A DNA stretch of 5,105 nucleotides, from assembly GCA_036399835.1 (NCBI GenBank), contig DASWMI010000149.1, positions 1 through 5,105 on the forward strand, written 5' to 3'. The position numbers were made by a program, and so were the translations under genes. The notes under the pieces were generated by a model that saw only the letters and a list, made by a program, of their open reading frames with translations, did not search any database and was not told where the DNA came from. This DNA is from DASYML01 sp036399835. Its GTDB lineage: Bacteria; Acidobacteriota; Blastocatellia; Pyrinomonadales; Pyrinomonadaceae. Shown piece by piece: positions 4,591-5,105 of the stretch (the first letter of the stretch is position 1; each line of letters begins with the position of its first letter).

Positions 4591-5105
4591 ATGAAAGATT
4601 CGCCGCCGACCCCTCTACTGCTTTTCGACTTTCAAGGCCCGGATGGTGAAGCGCGCGCGCTCTGCTTTACCAATCCCGTTCGGATTATTATCGCGCAGGA
4701 TGTCTGCGAAGTGCGTCCCGCGCTGCGCGCCGTCGAGCGCGAGGTGGAGGCGGGAATGTATGCGGCGGGTTTTCTCTCTTACGAAGCAGCGCCAGCCTTT
4801 GACGCGGCCCTTTCCGTTCGAGAGAAGGCGAGCCTGCCGCTGCTCTGGTTCGGGATTTTCAAAGAGCCGCTGGACCAGCCGCACGTTGACGAAGCGCAAG
4901 GCTTTCAGCTTTCAGAGTGGCATCCGATGACAAGCCGCGAGCGTTACAAAAGCGTGATAGCTCATCTGCGCGAGCAGATTGCGCGCGGTCAGACCTACCA
5001 GGTCAACTACACCATGCGGCTGCAAGCGCAGTTTAGCGGAGACCCGTTGGCCTTCTACAAATATCTGCGGCTGGTCCAGCCCGCGCCCTACAACGCTTAT
5101 CTTGA
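4591..5105 (+). CDS. pabB: Aminodeoxychorismate synthase component I, PabB (5' part only)
   Basis: An open frame from ATG 4591 runs off the right edge after 171 complete codons. PabB aminates chorismate to 4-amino-4-deoxychorismate, the step toward p-aminobenzoate and folate. N-terminal features fit PabB proteins, particularly the PabB-PabC fusion type: PLLLFDF near residues 8-14, YAAGFLSYEAAPAFD (57-71) and LPLLWFGIF. IARGQTYQVNYTMRL (130-144) is the conserved start of the chorismate-binding domain, where I-x2-G-x-TYQVN is typical; the catalytic residues lie beyond the window. Whether a lyase (PabC) domain is fused cannot be seen. The start has no visible ribosome site; TTG at 4588 is the only nearby in-frame alternative, and the N-terminal motif position supports one of these two. 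It lies 103 bp after the small unknown gene. The related TrpE is less likely because of the GFLSYEAAPAFD segment. Confidence 0.9.
   Translation, partial: MKDSPPTPLLLFDFQGPDGEARALCFTNPVRIIIAQDVCEVRPALRAVEREVEAGMYAAGFLSYEAAPAFDAALSVREKASLPLLWFGIFKEPLDQPHVDEAQGFQLSEWHPMTSRERYKSVIAHLREQIARGQTYQVNYTMRLQAQFSGDPLAFYKYLRLVQPAPYNAYL

Noticed and set aside
4643..4930. Plus-strand open frame of 95 codons in another frame within pabB
   Set aside because: The overlapping pabB frame carries conserved PabB motifs throughout; this product is Arg-rich and Cys-rich with no motif.

Overview
The window reads as an ordinary chromosomal stretch from a moderately GC-rich bacterium. All supportable genes lie on the + strand. 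My best guess at the source is an Acidobacteriota member, perhaps class Blastocatellia. The hints are a lipoprotein whose lipobox is followed by an Asn/Thr/Ala-rich linker, the style of the divergent superoxide dismutase, and the PabB N-terminus. This is inference from sequence style; no rRNA or other phylogenetic marker is present.

Layout: (1) positions 2-127 hold the last 41 codons of a membrane protein resembling the PuuD/Urate_ox_N family. (2) 128-385 is intergenic, with a palindromic array of 7-nt words and then the 5' leader of the next gene. (3) 386-1024 is a divergent Fe/Mn-family superoxide dismutase. (4) 1011-1100 is a second palindromic array, built from 7-8-nt AGTC-words, which overlaps the dismutase stop codon. 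(5) 1164-2213 is a secreted lipoprotein with two related beta-type domains joined by an Asn/Ala/Lys repeat linker. (6) 2246-2315 carries a perfect 21-bp inverted repeat. (7) 2356-3021 is a uracil-DNA glycosylase superfamily protein with four Fe-S-type cysteines. (8) 3043-4197 is a YgfZ-type folate-binding protein. (9) 4194-4487 is a small unknown protein overlapping ygfZ by four bases. (10) 4591-5105 is the start of aminodeoxychorismate synthase component I (PabB), cut by the window edge.

Genes 7 to 9 look like one transcription unit (gap of 21 bp, then an ATGA overlap), with pabB about 100 bp downstream. Their known family roles suggest a loose theme of Fe-S proteins and folate: an Fe-S glycosylase, a folate-dependent Fe-S maintenance factor and a p-aminobenzoate synthesis enzyme, with a superoxide dismutase further upstream. 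That functional link is inference.

The most unusual content is between the genes. Three successive gene ends each carry a long palindrome. The three differ in sequence, but each seems to be assembled from short words of 7 to 8 bases repeated in one orientation and then mirrored. I do not recognise these as a named repeat family. No CRISPR array, insertion sequence, tRNA, rRNA or phage gene was seen.
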